A stretch of DNA of 64,000 nt from Erodium maritimum. Lineage: Eukaryota; Streptophyta; Magnoliopsida; Geraniales; Geraniaceae. The notes beneath the pieces were generated by a model. The model had not been told where the DNA came from. It ran no database searches and saw only the letters and a list, made by a program, of their open reading frames with translations. This document shows positions 44,901 to 55,706 of the stretch, in pieces (within the stretch, counting starts at the first letter, position 1; each line of letters begins with the position of its first letter). Position numbers and translations under genes: made by a program. The stretch covers positions 81,142,523 through 81,206,522 of the forward strand of contig OY997589.1 in the NCBI GenBank assembly GCA_963921825.1, read 5' to 3'.

Positions 44901-47900
44901 TCCCCCAACTATTTTCTGTCTGCAAATCCGTTATCTTTAACAAAATTAGTCATGTGATAGTTACGTGAGTTTAATTTTTTGGAAATGACAGTTTTGCCTT
45001 TTGCATTATATATGTATACGTTTTCTGCAATTTGGAACCCTTATGTATACAATTTTGCATGGTTAGCTTTGACTTTTTGCAAAAAAAAACGTTAGTGGAT
45101 CTGCTAACGGAAAATAGTAGGGGATGTCATTTGCAAATAAAAGTTCACCGATAGTATTTGCAAAACGCGTTTACTTCACCGTAAGTTTTTGCAATTATTC
45201 CTATAATTTATAAACAAGCATAGCCTTCGGTTACTTAACATGCAAGCAAGCACACAATAGTCATTAGAACCACAACCAATTTGCAGGCAAGAATGTCAAA
45301 CCTGGGATTGTGATAATGGAGGTAGTTTCCAGTAACCCAATTGGCATCTGGGAACATGCGCTTTAACACTGACCCGGCAGCTTTTTTTCCATTGACCGGA
45401 AGGGTGGCTGCAACAAAAACATATTGCTTGCTTCGCTCATAGATCTTTCTTGCTTTCCACCATTCTATTCTGTCTTTTCTCTGGGCAGACCCAGCTTCAA
45501 TCTTGTCTTCCTCAGAATCTTTCTCACCTTCTGAGTTCTTTTCAGCTTGCATATCTACTTCGTCCAAAGAATCAACATGCAACAGCAGATTATCATTCGA
45601 ATCCACTGCCTTCTCAGGCGTGGCTTCTTTAGCCCGAGACACCAATTTTTCATCAAAACGTAGCATGTGTATAAGACGAATAATTTGGTTCTGGAAGCTC
45701 CCACAGAGAAGCATGTCTGCTTCATCCAATACCTGCCCCAAAGCTTACTAGTAGTTAAGAAAAGGGATAATTGCAAGAAAGTGTGTTGTACTATTCACTG
45801 TTTGCAATTCATATCCTTCTTCTTTGATAATGGATTAAAGGTGACTTGAATTTGTAATTTTTGTTGATCGTTGTATCAATTTGTTTCAAATGACGATTTT
45901 GCCCTAGAAAATTTAAACTTCAAATAAAAACTAAATAGCAGAAAATCCAGAATTTTCACCTCCTTTAACTTTCCTCCTCTTTATCCATACAAAATAGAAG
46001 AAAATTAAGGGAGATGAAAATTCGGGATGTTCTATTATTTACCTTCTATCTTAGATAAAGGCAAAATCATCATTCTAAAACAAATTGATACAAAGTGCAA
46101 TGAAAATACCCTTGTTTTTTCCCATAAGGGGTATTTTCCTCATTTCACAGACAAAAGTTGATGGAATTGTGGTAAAATGAGACTAAAAATATTTAAAGGG
46201 GTGTCGGAAACTTTTTAAAGTTAGGGGTAGTTAGTTGAGAATGGTGCATAATTGGGGGGTAGTTAAGTAAGATTTTCCCATATAATACTTCCATTATATT
46301 ACATACATGGCTTTTGAAGGAACCGGAAGAAATACCCACTGCTAAGAGCAAAAGCATACCACATATTTCACAGCACGCAAAAACTCTACACGGCGGTGTT
46401 TTTCAGGATCAATATTATTCAGAAGTGCAGCTGGCGTTGACACAACGACATCAGGTTCTTTAACTGGCCATCCCTGAAGTCAGAATTTCTTATTAAATAA
46501 AACTCAATGAGATTAATAGGAAACATATAAGCATATACTGAAAATTCGTAACATGAATATACCTGTTGTCCCCCGACAATTGCAACAGTAAGAAGGGGTT
46601 GACCACTACTACTCCGTAGACAATTCGCCATTCGAACTACTTGCTCACACAGCATTATGTTTGGGCAAAGAACGAGTAAAATTCTACGTGATGAGCTCAA
46701 TTTTTCTTCGGACACAGTGTTACTAGAATCATGTGCACGGCATAGCTTATCGATTAGAGGAACTAGGTACCCATGTGTTTTACCACTACCAGTCTCTGCT
46801 GCAATAACCACATCCTTTTCTGAAAGTATAGATGGTATGCAAGCAGCCTAAAATTGAAATGAAGACATCAATGAGTCAACTACTATCATACTCAAATAAG
46901 AAAATGCACCTGAGGTAGAGAATAATAAGAAAAATGAAAGCTCTGTACTAATATTGAATGACACGAAGTACAGACAATTGCAAAAACTTGCAGTGGAATA
47001 TGCACAGTTTGCAAATACTACCGGTGAACTATTTTCTTTTGCAAATGACATCCTTCAACTATTTCCCGTCTGCTAATCCGCTATCTTTAACGAAAATTAG
47101 TCATGTGACAGTCACGTGACTTCATTTTTTTGGAAATGACAGTTTTTCCCTTTACATTGTAAAGGTTTTCCAATTTGGAACCCTTATGTATACACTTTTG
47201 CATGGTTACTTTCGACTTTTTGCAAAAAGAAAAAACTAACCACATTAAGGGATTTGCAGATGGAAAATAATTGGAGAATGTCATTTGCAAGAAGAAAAAA
47301 AGTTCACCAATAGTATTTGCAAAACCCTACTCTATCTCAATCACATGTAACATATTCCGGATAATTTCTCTACCTAGAGATGTGGCCACTTGATGACAAT
47401 TATCAAATTGCAGACAAGCAATCATACCCAATACTTCTATGATTCAATTTGTGCTAATTCTAATCTCCATAATGATATTTTTTTGTGTTATTGCAAATAA
47501 AAATGCAACCTTGACATGATCTCTTGAATAGCCTTTGCACCCAAATGCAAGCAAATGTCTTTCATAAACTCCAAGCAAACCAGTTGCATATCAATGGAAA
47601 AAGAAGAGTGCACCTGAACCAGAGACGGCCTCTCGATGCCGGCACCGGAAAGAGCTCGCGCAACCTTGTCGGATACACCCACGGACGTCCACGACACACC
47701 CTCTCCGGCGAAAAAAGTATCGTTGCCGCTCTGTTCTGTGGCGGCCGCTGCCCAGGAGGTTCCGAACGCCCTGGCACGGAGGAGGCGCGGCTGATTCAAC
47801 CAGAACGAGCGGGGCTCAACCGGAGAGGAGGACCCAGAGAGCAACGAAGGCGCTGAAGCATCACTGGCAAGTGAGGCAGGCGAATGATTCAGCTGCGACA

Positions 47901-47952
47901 GCAGCTTCGGTCTGCAGAAACGGAGCGCGGCGACGGAGCGACGGAGAATCAT
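41950..47952 (-). CDS. RH22: DEAD-box RNA helicase RH22-like, plastid, seven exons, one apparent frameshift
   Basis: Minus-strand exons: 47952-47614, 46847-46563, 46473-46359, 45732-45302, 44048-43730, 42721-42569, 42030-41950. The N-terminus (MILRRSVAALRFCRPK) resembles an organelle-targeting peptide. Helicase motifs in order: Q motif region (GIERPSLVQ), AAETGSGKT, VVVSTPAALL, VLDEAD, VAATLP (motif III), DAAARGIDIP and HRIGRTARAG. The tail is basic (SRKRGFKNKIKKQRR). Expected length is about 573 residues, close to the Arabidopsis plastid helicase linked to ribosome biogenesis. Exon 3 carries six T (46378-46383) where frame continuity needs five, so the frame breaks just before the DEAD motif. 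This may be an assembly error or a null allele. The stop lies in a MITE end. It shares a 316 bp upstream region with POLL. Confidence 0.9.
42095..42465. mobile_element. Partial MITE (same family as 35818-36335) in RH22 intron 6
   Basis: Shares tgactacccttatgattttt, gtgtcactatcgtac and a right end gttatgtgcaatctaccc with the intact copy in EMB2004 intron 10. The left end is eroded. Confidence 0.6.
42870..43152. mobile_element. MITE family 3 in RH22 intron 5
   Basis: Ends GGAAAATCTCACTC and, from the right, GGATAATCTCACTC are inverted. Internal arms pair across tacccttatttt/gggtattttagtcatttca. A related half-copy is at 46100-46280. No clear target duplication. Confidence 0.65.
43165..43455. 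mobile_element. MITE family 2 in RH22 intron 5, perfect 9 bp target duplication
   Basis: Ends GGGATAACTGAAAAAACTTGC-like, inverted, flanked by TAAACATTT at 43156-43164 and 43456-43464. Interior includes gcatggttactttcaac and the family words tgcaaatactatcgg. Confidence 0.88.
44204..44770 (+). repeat. Tandem repeat, ~212-249 bp unit, about 2.4 copies, in RH22 intron 4
   Basis: The word ttccacaactaaaa recurs at about 44245, 44494 and 44706. Each unit also has catctgcatc, gccacaaggtggagg-like, gtgtcacg and caggtttgctctaatccca. Confidence 0.88.
44828..45201. mobile_element. MITE family 2 copy in RH22 intron 4
   Basis: Matches the family from tagcaaaaactagtggtgaac to gtaagtttttgcaattattcc, with internal gcatggttagctttgac and tgcaaaaaaaaacg. 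Ends are slightly degraded. Confidence 0.75.
45762..46280. mobile_element. Composite of MITE family 1 and family 3 pieces in RH22 intron 3
   Basis: Begins gggataattgcaagaaagtg (family 1), continues with tttgataatggatt and gacgattttgcccta, then passes into family 3 words (gggtattttcctcatttcac, gtagttaagtaagattttccca). Probably nested or truncated copies. Confidence 0.6.
46971..47327. mobile_element. MITE family 2 copy in RH22 intron 1
   Basis: Family words acaattgcaaaaacttgcagtg, tcatgtgacagtcacgtgac and gcatggttactttcgac are present. The right end lacks the last ~20 bp. Confidence 0.75.
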
Positions 47953-48268
47953 CAGGTGTCTGTGGTGGTGACAATGTCGTCGTTCCGAGGATGAATCGCA
48001 GAGAGGCGTGGCGAAAAAGTTTTGATTTTTAGGGTTTTAGCTTAAACCCTCACAGTGGTTAACGAATTGGGGAAGGAGGGTTAACAGAGTGTTATTGTCA
48101 CTCGCCTGTGATGGTTACGTCTCACTGACACGCCATCTGGAGAGGCGACTTTTGGTTACGGTGGACTGGAGCACACTGGATTATAACCGACCCGTCTTCT
48201 GTTATATACAGTGAGGCTTGTTGTAGAAGACTGAGCAGTGAACCGAACTGAGCCGAGAAGAGTCAAAA
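47953..48268. promoter_or_regulatory. Shared upstream region of RH22 (-) and POLL (+)
   Basis: The two start codons diverge and are 316 bp apart, with no room for separate long promoters. A TATA-like ttatatac lies at 48202-48209, about 60 bp before the POLL ATG. No equally good TATA is seen on the RH22 side. Confidence 0.6.
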
Positions 48269-51200
48269 ATGGCGCCGAGAAGCCAAGGTCCGGCTTGCGA
48301 TCCGGAGGGGATGTTCGCCGGAATGGTGGTGTTCTTGGTCGAAAATGGGGTTCAGAGTCGCCGATTACAGGTTTCAATGTCGTTAATTTGTGATTTTTTG
48401 GGGGGTTTAATTGGTTTTGTGATCGGTGAATTTTGGGTGGATTAGATATGGAAGCAGAAGCTAGAGCAAATGGGAGCAACCATAGAGGACCGCCTGAGGA
48501 AGAAGGTGACTCATGTGTTCGCTATGAGCTCGGCTGATCTTCTTCAACAAGTTGGTATTCATCGCTTAGCTCGCTTCAAAGGAGTGAGTGAGCTTCTGAA
48601 ACCCTCTTCTCAGTGATCTGGGTTGTGATGTGTTTGTGGTAATTTTAGTTTTTGTGGGTGAAGAGATTGTAAAATTGATGTGTGGTCTTCAGTGAAATGG
48701 CTGGTTGTTCCAATTTGTCAATCCTGATGGGTTTTTAGTAGAGAAGCAAAGCATTGTCATGCCTTTTTGAGCTAATTTAGGATGTCAAATTCTTAATGAT
48801 GGTATAGTTTGCTAAGATCAATTTTAGGGAGTTTGTGAAAAAGTACCATGAGGTATTCACTTTTTGCAACTTGTAGTCCTCCGTATTGATAATTGCAAAA
48901 ATGTGTCTTGAGCTTGTATTTTTATTGCACTTTGTATAAATTTGTTTCAAAATGACAATTTTACCTTTGGAAATTTAAATTTTAAAAATAATAATTAAAG
49001 AACAAAAAAATACGAATTTTCATATCCCGTCTTCAAACAGTATAAAGAGGAAGAAAGTAAGTGATATGAAAATTTATATTTTTTTTACTTACTATTTTTT
49101 AAATCTAAATTGTACGGGTAAAAATCGTCGTTTTTATATAAATTGCGACGAAAGACAAGTTCAGGGTACTCTTTTGCAATTATCGAAGAAGAGGGCTACG
49201 AGTTACAAAAAATAAATACCTCAGGGTACTTTTTGGCAATTATCAGTTAATTTTATGGTCATGCTTTGTACTAATGGAGCTGAACTTAAAGAAGCAATGA
49301 TAGTTACTGTCAATTGTTGTAGGATGTTCTTCGATATCAGTGGCTTGAGGACAGCTTGAGATTGGGAAAGAAGGTATCCGAGGATACCTATGAGATAAAA
49401 ATGGATTCAGAAGGAGAGTGTGTACCAGACAAGTTGGTAGCCTCCAAACGAGGTAATGAAATCATTTCTACTGATGATAAGCCATCACAACACAAAAAGA
49501 TCAGATCATCCCTTGACGACCCCCAAAACAATGAAGATATGAACAAAAGTGATCTTCCTGAAGCAGCTAATATCCCCAGAAGTACGAGTCCAGTAAATGT
49601 CAGCCCTAAGAACTCTGACACAGATGTAAGATTAAGTTTCTTATATAGTTTAGGTCCAGTAAATGATTGATTGATATTCTGATGCTATTATGCTTTCTGG
49701 ATGTGCTAATCACATAAGAAGTTGAAACATTGCAGTGTTTGCCGTACAGCCCACCTGATCTGAACAAGAACATAACTGATATATTTGGGAAGCTCATCAA
49801 CATATATAGAGGTCAGGCTGCATCGGTTTTAGAACTTTGCATTTAGACCTACATGCATATACCCTCGGGGTAACTCTAAATATGCACCCTCAAACAACCT
49901 TTTTAGTGGAAACTAATTGTAAAGGTCATTCGTTCACAAAAACGCACCGTCACACTACCTTTATTGTCAATAAAAACGACTTCTGTTAAATCTAATGTTT
50001 TGAGATAAACTTTGCAAAGGTGACTGTTAGTTTTTGCAAAAACTGACGGAAGTCGTTAGATTTAACAGCAGTCGTTGTCTATTGATAATAAAGTTAGTGT
50101 GGGTGACGGTGCGTTTTTGTGAATGAATGACCTTTACAGTTAGTTTCCACCAAAAAAGGTCATTCGAGGGTGTGTATTTGGGGTTTTTCCTATACTCTTC
50201 CCGGCATTTTTTAGGGCTCTCCTTGTGATCTGATGTCTTGTGTTGATTTTTTGAAGCACTTGGGGAAGACCGGAGATCATTTAGTTATTCCAAAGCTATC
50301 GCAGTTATAGAGAAGTTACCTTACAAAATTGAAACTGTTGAGCAAGTCAAAGACTTGCCTACGATTGGAAAATCAATGCGAGATCATGTAAGCAGACATA
50401 TATCTCTTTGAATTCACAATGTTAGAATATCTTGCCCATTGATTGTTTATGCTATCAAGTTACCAATTTAGTCTTCCCTGCAGCAATATATCATTGCAAA
50501 TGGGTCTCTTTCTGTTACTATACTTCGCTGAGTTTATGGCACCAAGAACATATTTTCTTAATCATGGCTTGCATGAAAATATCTTTATCTTGTGTAATTG
50601 TCTTTCGGTTTGTAGCCCGAGTAGTTAAGCTACTTCTGTGCTTCTCTTAAAGGGTGATACTAGGCTGACAGGTTAAAGATAAGGGATAATTGCAAAAACA
50701 TGCGGTGAACTATATGCATTTTGCAAATACTATCAGTAAACTATTTTTATCTTTCAAAAAGTCGAATGTAACCATGCAAAAGTATATACATAATGGTTCC
50801 TAATTGCAAAACACGTATACATGAGGGTTACAAATTGCCAAACACATATAATGTAAAGGGAAAAACTGTCATTTCCAAAAGGAATTGAAGTCACATGACT
50901 GTCACATGGCTAATTTCTGTTAAAAATAATGGATTTGTAAACGGAAAATAGTTAAGGTATTTTTTTGCAAGAAAAAAGAAAAATAGTTCACCGATAGTAT
51001 TTGCAAAACGCTCATAGTTCACCAAAAGTTTTTGCAATCATCCCTAGTAATAATAACTGGAAATTCCACTTTATTGCTAGAATGATTTCTTCAGTAGAGC
51101 TTTGTCAAGCGACTGATGCTATAATATCATGTATTTATCTGAACACAAATACATTCAAATTAGCATGATGAATGATGGACACTGTTGGTATTTGCTTGCA

Positions 51201-54200
51201 GATTCAGGAGATTGTAACAACTGGGAAGCTATCTAAGTTGGATCATTTTGAAAGGGATGAAAAGGTATCTCCAAATCATGTCGCTCTGGATGTTTTAGGA
51301 CAGAAGTTCCCTGACTCAAAGATAGCTGTTATTTCTAATCATTGTTTTAAAGGCTAAGTATAAAAAATTACCCTGATGTATTCACTTTTTGCAACTAGTA
51401 GCGCTCTTCGTTGATAATTGCAAAAAAGTGCCTTGAACTTGTATTTTGTTCCCTTTGTATCAAGTTGCCAAAAAATGAACACCTCGGGGTACTTTCTTGC
51501 AATTATCCCTTGTTTTAATTTCATCAACTGGGTACAGAAGAATGCAACCATAACATTTAAGCTATCAATATTTCAACACCATAGTTCATCATAATTTTGC
51601 TTACATATTTTCATCTACTAAGGTGCGGACAATCACTTTGTTCGGGGAAGTATGGGGTATTGGTCCAGCTACTGCATTGAAGTTGTATGAGAAAGGCTAT
51701 CGAACACTGGATGATCTGAAGAACGAGAGTTCATTAACAAATTCACAGAAGTTAGGGTTGAAATATTTTGATGATATCAAGCAAAGGATTCCACGCCATG
51801 AGGTGTGTTATCATCCTCTTTTCTGAACCTATTTTATGCCGACATATTGATACCTTTTGTATTCTACAGGTTCAAGAGATGGAGCTTCTGTTACAGAAAG
51901 CTGGAGAGGACATATTACCTGGGGTGAGTATCCTAACTTTGTTATAGTATATTGAGTCTTTAGGTGTCTGTTAGAATTACAAATTGGCATAATTGCAAAA
52001 ACGTGCGGTGAACTATGCGCGTTTTGCAAATACTATCAGTGAACTATTTATATTTTTTTGCAAATTACATCCCCCAACTATTTTCCGTCTACAAATCCGT
52101 TATCTGTAACGGAAATTAGTCATGTGACAGTCACGTGACTTCAATTTTTTGGAAGTGACAGTTTTTCCTTTACATCGTACATGTTTTGCAATTTGTAACC
52201 CTCATAACTATGTGTTTTGCAATTTGGAACCCTCATGTAAACACTTTTGCGTGGTTAATTTCGACTTTTTGCAAAAAAAATTAACCCCGTTAGTGGATTT
52301 GCAGACGGAAAATAGTTGGGGGATGTCATTAGTAAAAGATAAAATAGTTCACCGATAGTATTTGCAAGACGCCATAGTTCACTGCAAATTTTTGCAATGA
52401 TCCCTTACAAATTTAGAAAAGTTTGTTCCGTAATTACATATGCAGCCATTACAAATACCTGATTACACCTGTTAGTCTTTGTTAAAAGAAGCTTCTCATT
52501 GTTTTAAGCTGTTGTAATAACCCTGTGATTCTCCTTGGCCATGCCTTCTGGATGGTCTCAACTTCAAGTCTTTTAATTTTTTTTGTCGGCTAAATCAATT
52601 GTATGAAAGCTTTTTGGGCTCAAGACTTTGTTTACGTAGAAGGGAGCACCAAACAATTTTTTTTGTTAAAGAACTTCTTAAGATTGACGTATCAAACAAG
52701 AAATGGACTCCCTTATGTAGAAGAGAGCACTAAATTCTTAACCTTATCTTGAGAGAGGCCCAACAAGGGCTGAGGGAGAAGAGGCTCAAAGGACAGAATA
52801 GATAGGCCCGACAAAAGTTGGGAAGAGAAATAAGAAGTAATGTACCAGTGCTGGGACCTGAACCCGGGTCTCAAGACCCAAGTTCAAGTGCTTGACCAGT
52901 TGGACAAGCAAGCTTTGGGGCCTCAAGTCAGGATTGCAAATGATTTGGTTCAAAAGCAGATATTTGCAATGCTACCTGGATTCCTGAACTCGTGCTGTGT
53001 GATCTCTCTCCTGCAGGTAAGTATTGTGTGCGCGGGATCATATAGGCGTGGAAAAGCTTCATGTGGTGATATGGATATCATAATTACACATCCTGATGGT
53101 CAAAGGTACATGATATTGTCTGATTCTTCTGTTTTATCTGCGTTATTTATTAGAAGCGTGTGAAATTATTCCAATTCTGTACAAACCATAAGGTACTCTT
53201 ATTCCAGCTCTTTCTACATGTTATAGGGATAATTGCAAAAAATACCCAGAGGTATTCACTTTTTGCAACTTATAGTCCTCTCCTTTGATAATTGCAAAAA
53301 AAAAGTGTCGTGAACTTGTCTTTTTGTTGCACTTTGTATAAATTTGTTTCAAAATAACGATTTTATTTATTTTTAAAAAAATAAGGAAAAAATCCAAATA
53401 TTCATATCCCTTAAATTTATTACTCTTTGTGCGGTACAACAAAGAGGAAGAAAATTAAGGGATATGAGAATTTGGATTTTTTGTTTTTTAATTATTATTC
53501 TTTAAATCTAAATTGTAAGGGTAAAATCGTCATTTTCATACAAAATGCAACAAAAAAGACAAGCTCAAGATACTTTTTTGCAATTCCCAAAGAAGAGGGC
53601 TAGGAGTTGCAAAAAAATGAATACCTCCTCAGGGTACTTTTTTGCAATTATCCCTATGTTATACACTGCCAAATTGAGTTTTCTCTTTGCTTTCAGTCAT
53701 AAAGGATTTTTACCAAGATATGTAAAGATCTTGAAGGAAGTAAGTTTCTTGAGAGAGGACTTGATTTTCAGTACTCATAGTGAGGAGGTAACAAGGTTTA
53801 TATGTTTTTAAAGCTATTTCATCTTGAATTTTCCATTTTAAACATGCTTTTGATGCATATGCTGGACATCGGATTTCAAATATCTGACCTAGCATATTTC
53901 CTATCATCTTTAAATGGATTGCAAAAATGGAAAGTAATGTCATATAGCTATCATCGTACTTTTCCTCTGGTTTTTAACCAACCAATGGAGAAATCAATAG
54001 TGTTACCTCAGTAGCTATATTTACTTGAATTACTTATAGGAAAATTGCAAAAAAGTACCCTGAGGTATTCATTTTTTGCAACTTGTAGCCCTCCTCTTTA
54101 ATAATTCCAAAAAAAGTGCCATGAACTTTTCTTTTTGTTGCACTCAGTATAAAATTGTTTCAAAATGACGATTTTACCCTTGGAAATTTAAATTTATGAA

Positions 54201-55706
54201 AAACAACAATTAAAGAACAAAAATTCAAAATTTTCACGTACCTTAAATTTCTTACTACAAAGAGGAAGAAAATCAAGGGCAATGAAAATTTGGATTTTTT
54301 TGTTTTTTACTTATTATTTTTCAAATATAAATTGTAAGAATAAAATCGTCATTTTATACAAAGTGCAACAAAAGGACAAGCTCAAGATATTTTTTGCAAT
54401 TATCAAAGAAGAGGGTTACACATCAAAAAATAATACCTCAGGATACTTTTTTGCCATAATCCCTTGTATTTTAGCTGTTTCCTTGGCCATAACCTCTGTG
54501 CGATAATTTGGAGCAGGGTGACTCTGGTGTTGATACATATTTCGGTCTGTGCACATACCCTGGACGGGAGCTAAGGCACCGCATCGATCTTAAGGTATTA
54601 CATGATGATGTGGTAATATGACATCGCTCAAGGTCATGCAAGTTTTAATTGATACGAAGAATTGCAAGACTTCATATGATTGAATTTTCACGTGCTTATA
54701 ACGGTATTTATATAGGTATACCCAAGGGACATCTATGCTTTTGGACTGATAGCTTGGACTGGGAATGATGTGTTAAATAGGAGGTCAGTTCTTCATATGT
54801 ATAGATATATATATGTTAAAATTTATAAGTTGCTAAACTTTTACTCTTATGTCAGCTTTAGAAGCTATTTGATATGGTGCATCTCAATATGCGATATTGA
54901 TTCACATTTTAAAAAACTGAAGCGTCTAAAAGGAGTGTTATATTGCTGCTGAATGAACCGTGCTATCACGACTATGTTGCAAGCATAGATTGTTTATTTC
55001 AGTGTTAAAGATTTATCAACAAATCACTCATGAAGCCAACACATTTATAAGGTTTCATGCAATATTTTTTAGGAGAATTATTTGGATGTATTAAGATTTG
55101 GACTCAAGATCATCCCTTATGTAGAAGGGAAGTCTATATTTGTCACTTGGCTCAATAAGAGTTAGTGGGAGATCAAAGAGGCCCAACCAAAGTTGGAGAG
55201 AGAAGCCCAAAGAGGCCCAACTCAATTTGGAGAGAAATAAGGCTTTAGAGGTACCACGATAGGACTTGAACTCCTGTCTTATGGACCCAAGTTCAGGTAC
55301 TTGACCAGTTGGACAACCAAACATTCGTGGTTTCATGCAATTTCTTGAATGCAACGAAAACCAAAATGATGTAAAATGACTTATATTTTTTTGGTTAGGA
55401 AGTTAAGATCTAGAACTTCACAGGCCATTATGTGCAGGTTGAGATTGTTAGCAGACACAAAAGGGTTCAGGCTTGACGATACAGGGTTGTTTCCAGCCAC
55501 CCAAGGTTCTGGCGGTAAAAGGGTAAATGACCTCTTTGCCCCTCTCCCCCAAATGTAAAACCTTTGATTTCCACATTAAGTTTCAGCCCATTTGCATTCC
55601 ATTGCAGGGCTTAAGAGCAAGTGCAAGTCTGAAATTCAGCACCGAGAGAGAGGTGTTTGATTTCCTCAGGTTTCCATGGCTCGAGCCGAATGAGAGGAAC
55701 CTTTGA
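48269..55706 (+). CDS. POLL: DNA polymerase lambda (family X), 14 exons
   Basis: Exons: 48269-48370, 48446-48583, 49323-49625, 49736-49811, 50257-50387, 51202-51264, 51623-51802, 51870-51923, 53017-53105, 53697-53787, 54517-54594, 54716-54783, 55438-55522, 55608-55706. All join in one frame of 518 residues. Residues ~11-105 form a BRCT domain. A Ser/Pro/Lys-rich linker follows. The 8 kDa lyase-like domain starts near residue 188 ([20 protein letters not shown]). The fingers have a helix-hairpin-helix ([20 protein letters not shown]). The palm has GSYRRG and Asp367/Asp369 (CGDMDIII), with the third metal-binding Asp near 433 (RHRIDLK). The thumb has [11 protein letters not shown]. Family role: nuclear gap filling in base excision and end-joining repair. 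All catalytic residues are present. It contains many intronic MITEs. Confidence 0.95.
48825..49250. mobile_element. MITE family 1 copy in POLL intron 2
   Basis: Runs from gtgaaaaagtaccatgaggtattc to cctcagggtactttttggcaattatc, with the family interior (gcttgtatttttattgcac, gacaagttcagggtac). Confidence 0.75.
49867..50190. mobile_element. MITE family 4 in POLL intron 4, imperfect 9 bp target duplication
   Basis: Ends GGGGTAACTCTAAATATG and, from the right, GGAAAAACCCCAAATACAC, then both CACCCTC. Flanks TATACCCTC (49858-49866) and TATACTCTT (50191-50199) agree at 7 of 9 bases. Long inverted arms (gacggaagtcgttagatttaac). Confidence 0.82.
50683..51044. mobile_element. MITE family 2 copy in POLL intron 5
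   Basis: Complete copy from gggataattgcaaaaacatgcgg to aaagtttttgcaatcatccc. The flanking nonamers agree only partly. Confidence 0.82.
51353..51510. mobile_element. Short internal-deletion copy of MITE family 1 in POLL intron 6
   Basis: Both ends are present (attaccctgatgtattcac; tcggggtactttcttgcaattatccc) but the middle of the family is missing, leaving about 158 bp. Confidence 0.75.
51986..52404. mobile_element. MITE family 2 in POLL intron 8, perfect 9 bp target duplication
   Basis: Runs from ggcataattgcaaaaacgtgcgg to aaatttttgcaatgatccc. TTACAAATT flanks it at 51977-51985 and 52405-52413, as expected of Mutator-type insertion. Confidence 0.9.
52625..52930 (-). mobile_element. tRNA-derived SINE copy in POLL intron 8
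   Basis: Read on the minus strand, the head resembles a tRNA: tgtccaactgg (A-box-like) then, about 30-35 bp on, GGTTCAGGTCC (B-box-like). The body has ggcctctctcaagataagg and a T-rich plus-strand (A-rich minus-strand) end near 52655. Two other copies are in the window (37905, 55080). Confidence 0.72.
53226..53654. mobile_element. MITE family 1 in POLL intron 9, 9 bp target duplication
   Basis: Ends GGGATAATTGCAAAAA, inverted at the right (ttttttgcaattatccc). Flanks CATGTTATA (53217-53225) and TATGTTATA (53655-53663) agree at 8 of 9. Best-preserved copy of the family. Confidence 0.88.
54039..54463. mobile_element. MITE family 1 copy in POLL intron 10
   Basis: Runs from ggaaaattgcaaaaaagtaccc to ggatacttttttgccataatccc, with the family interior. 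No clean target duplication. Confidence 0.8.
55080..55335 (-). mobile_element. tRNA-derived SINE copy in POLL intron 12
   Basis: On the minus strand the head reads tgtccaactgg followed by ggagttcaagtcc, and the body has aggcccaac repeats and gagagaaataagg in plus-strand terms. Related to 52625-52930. Confidence 0.72.

Noticed and set aside
52850..52925. Possible tRNA gene on the minus strand
   Set aside because: Only A- and B-box-like words are present. No cloverleaf can be completed and the sequence recurs as a dispersed repeat, so SINE fits better.
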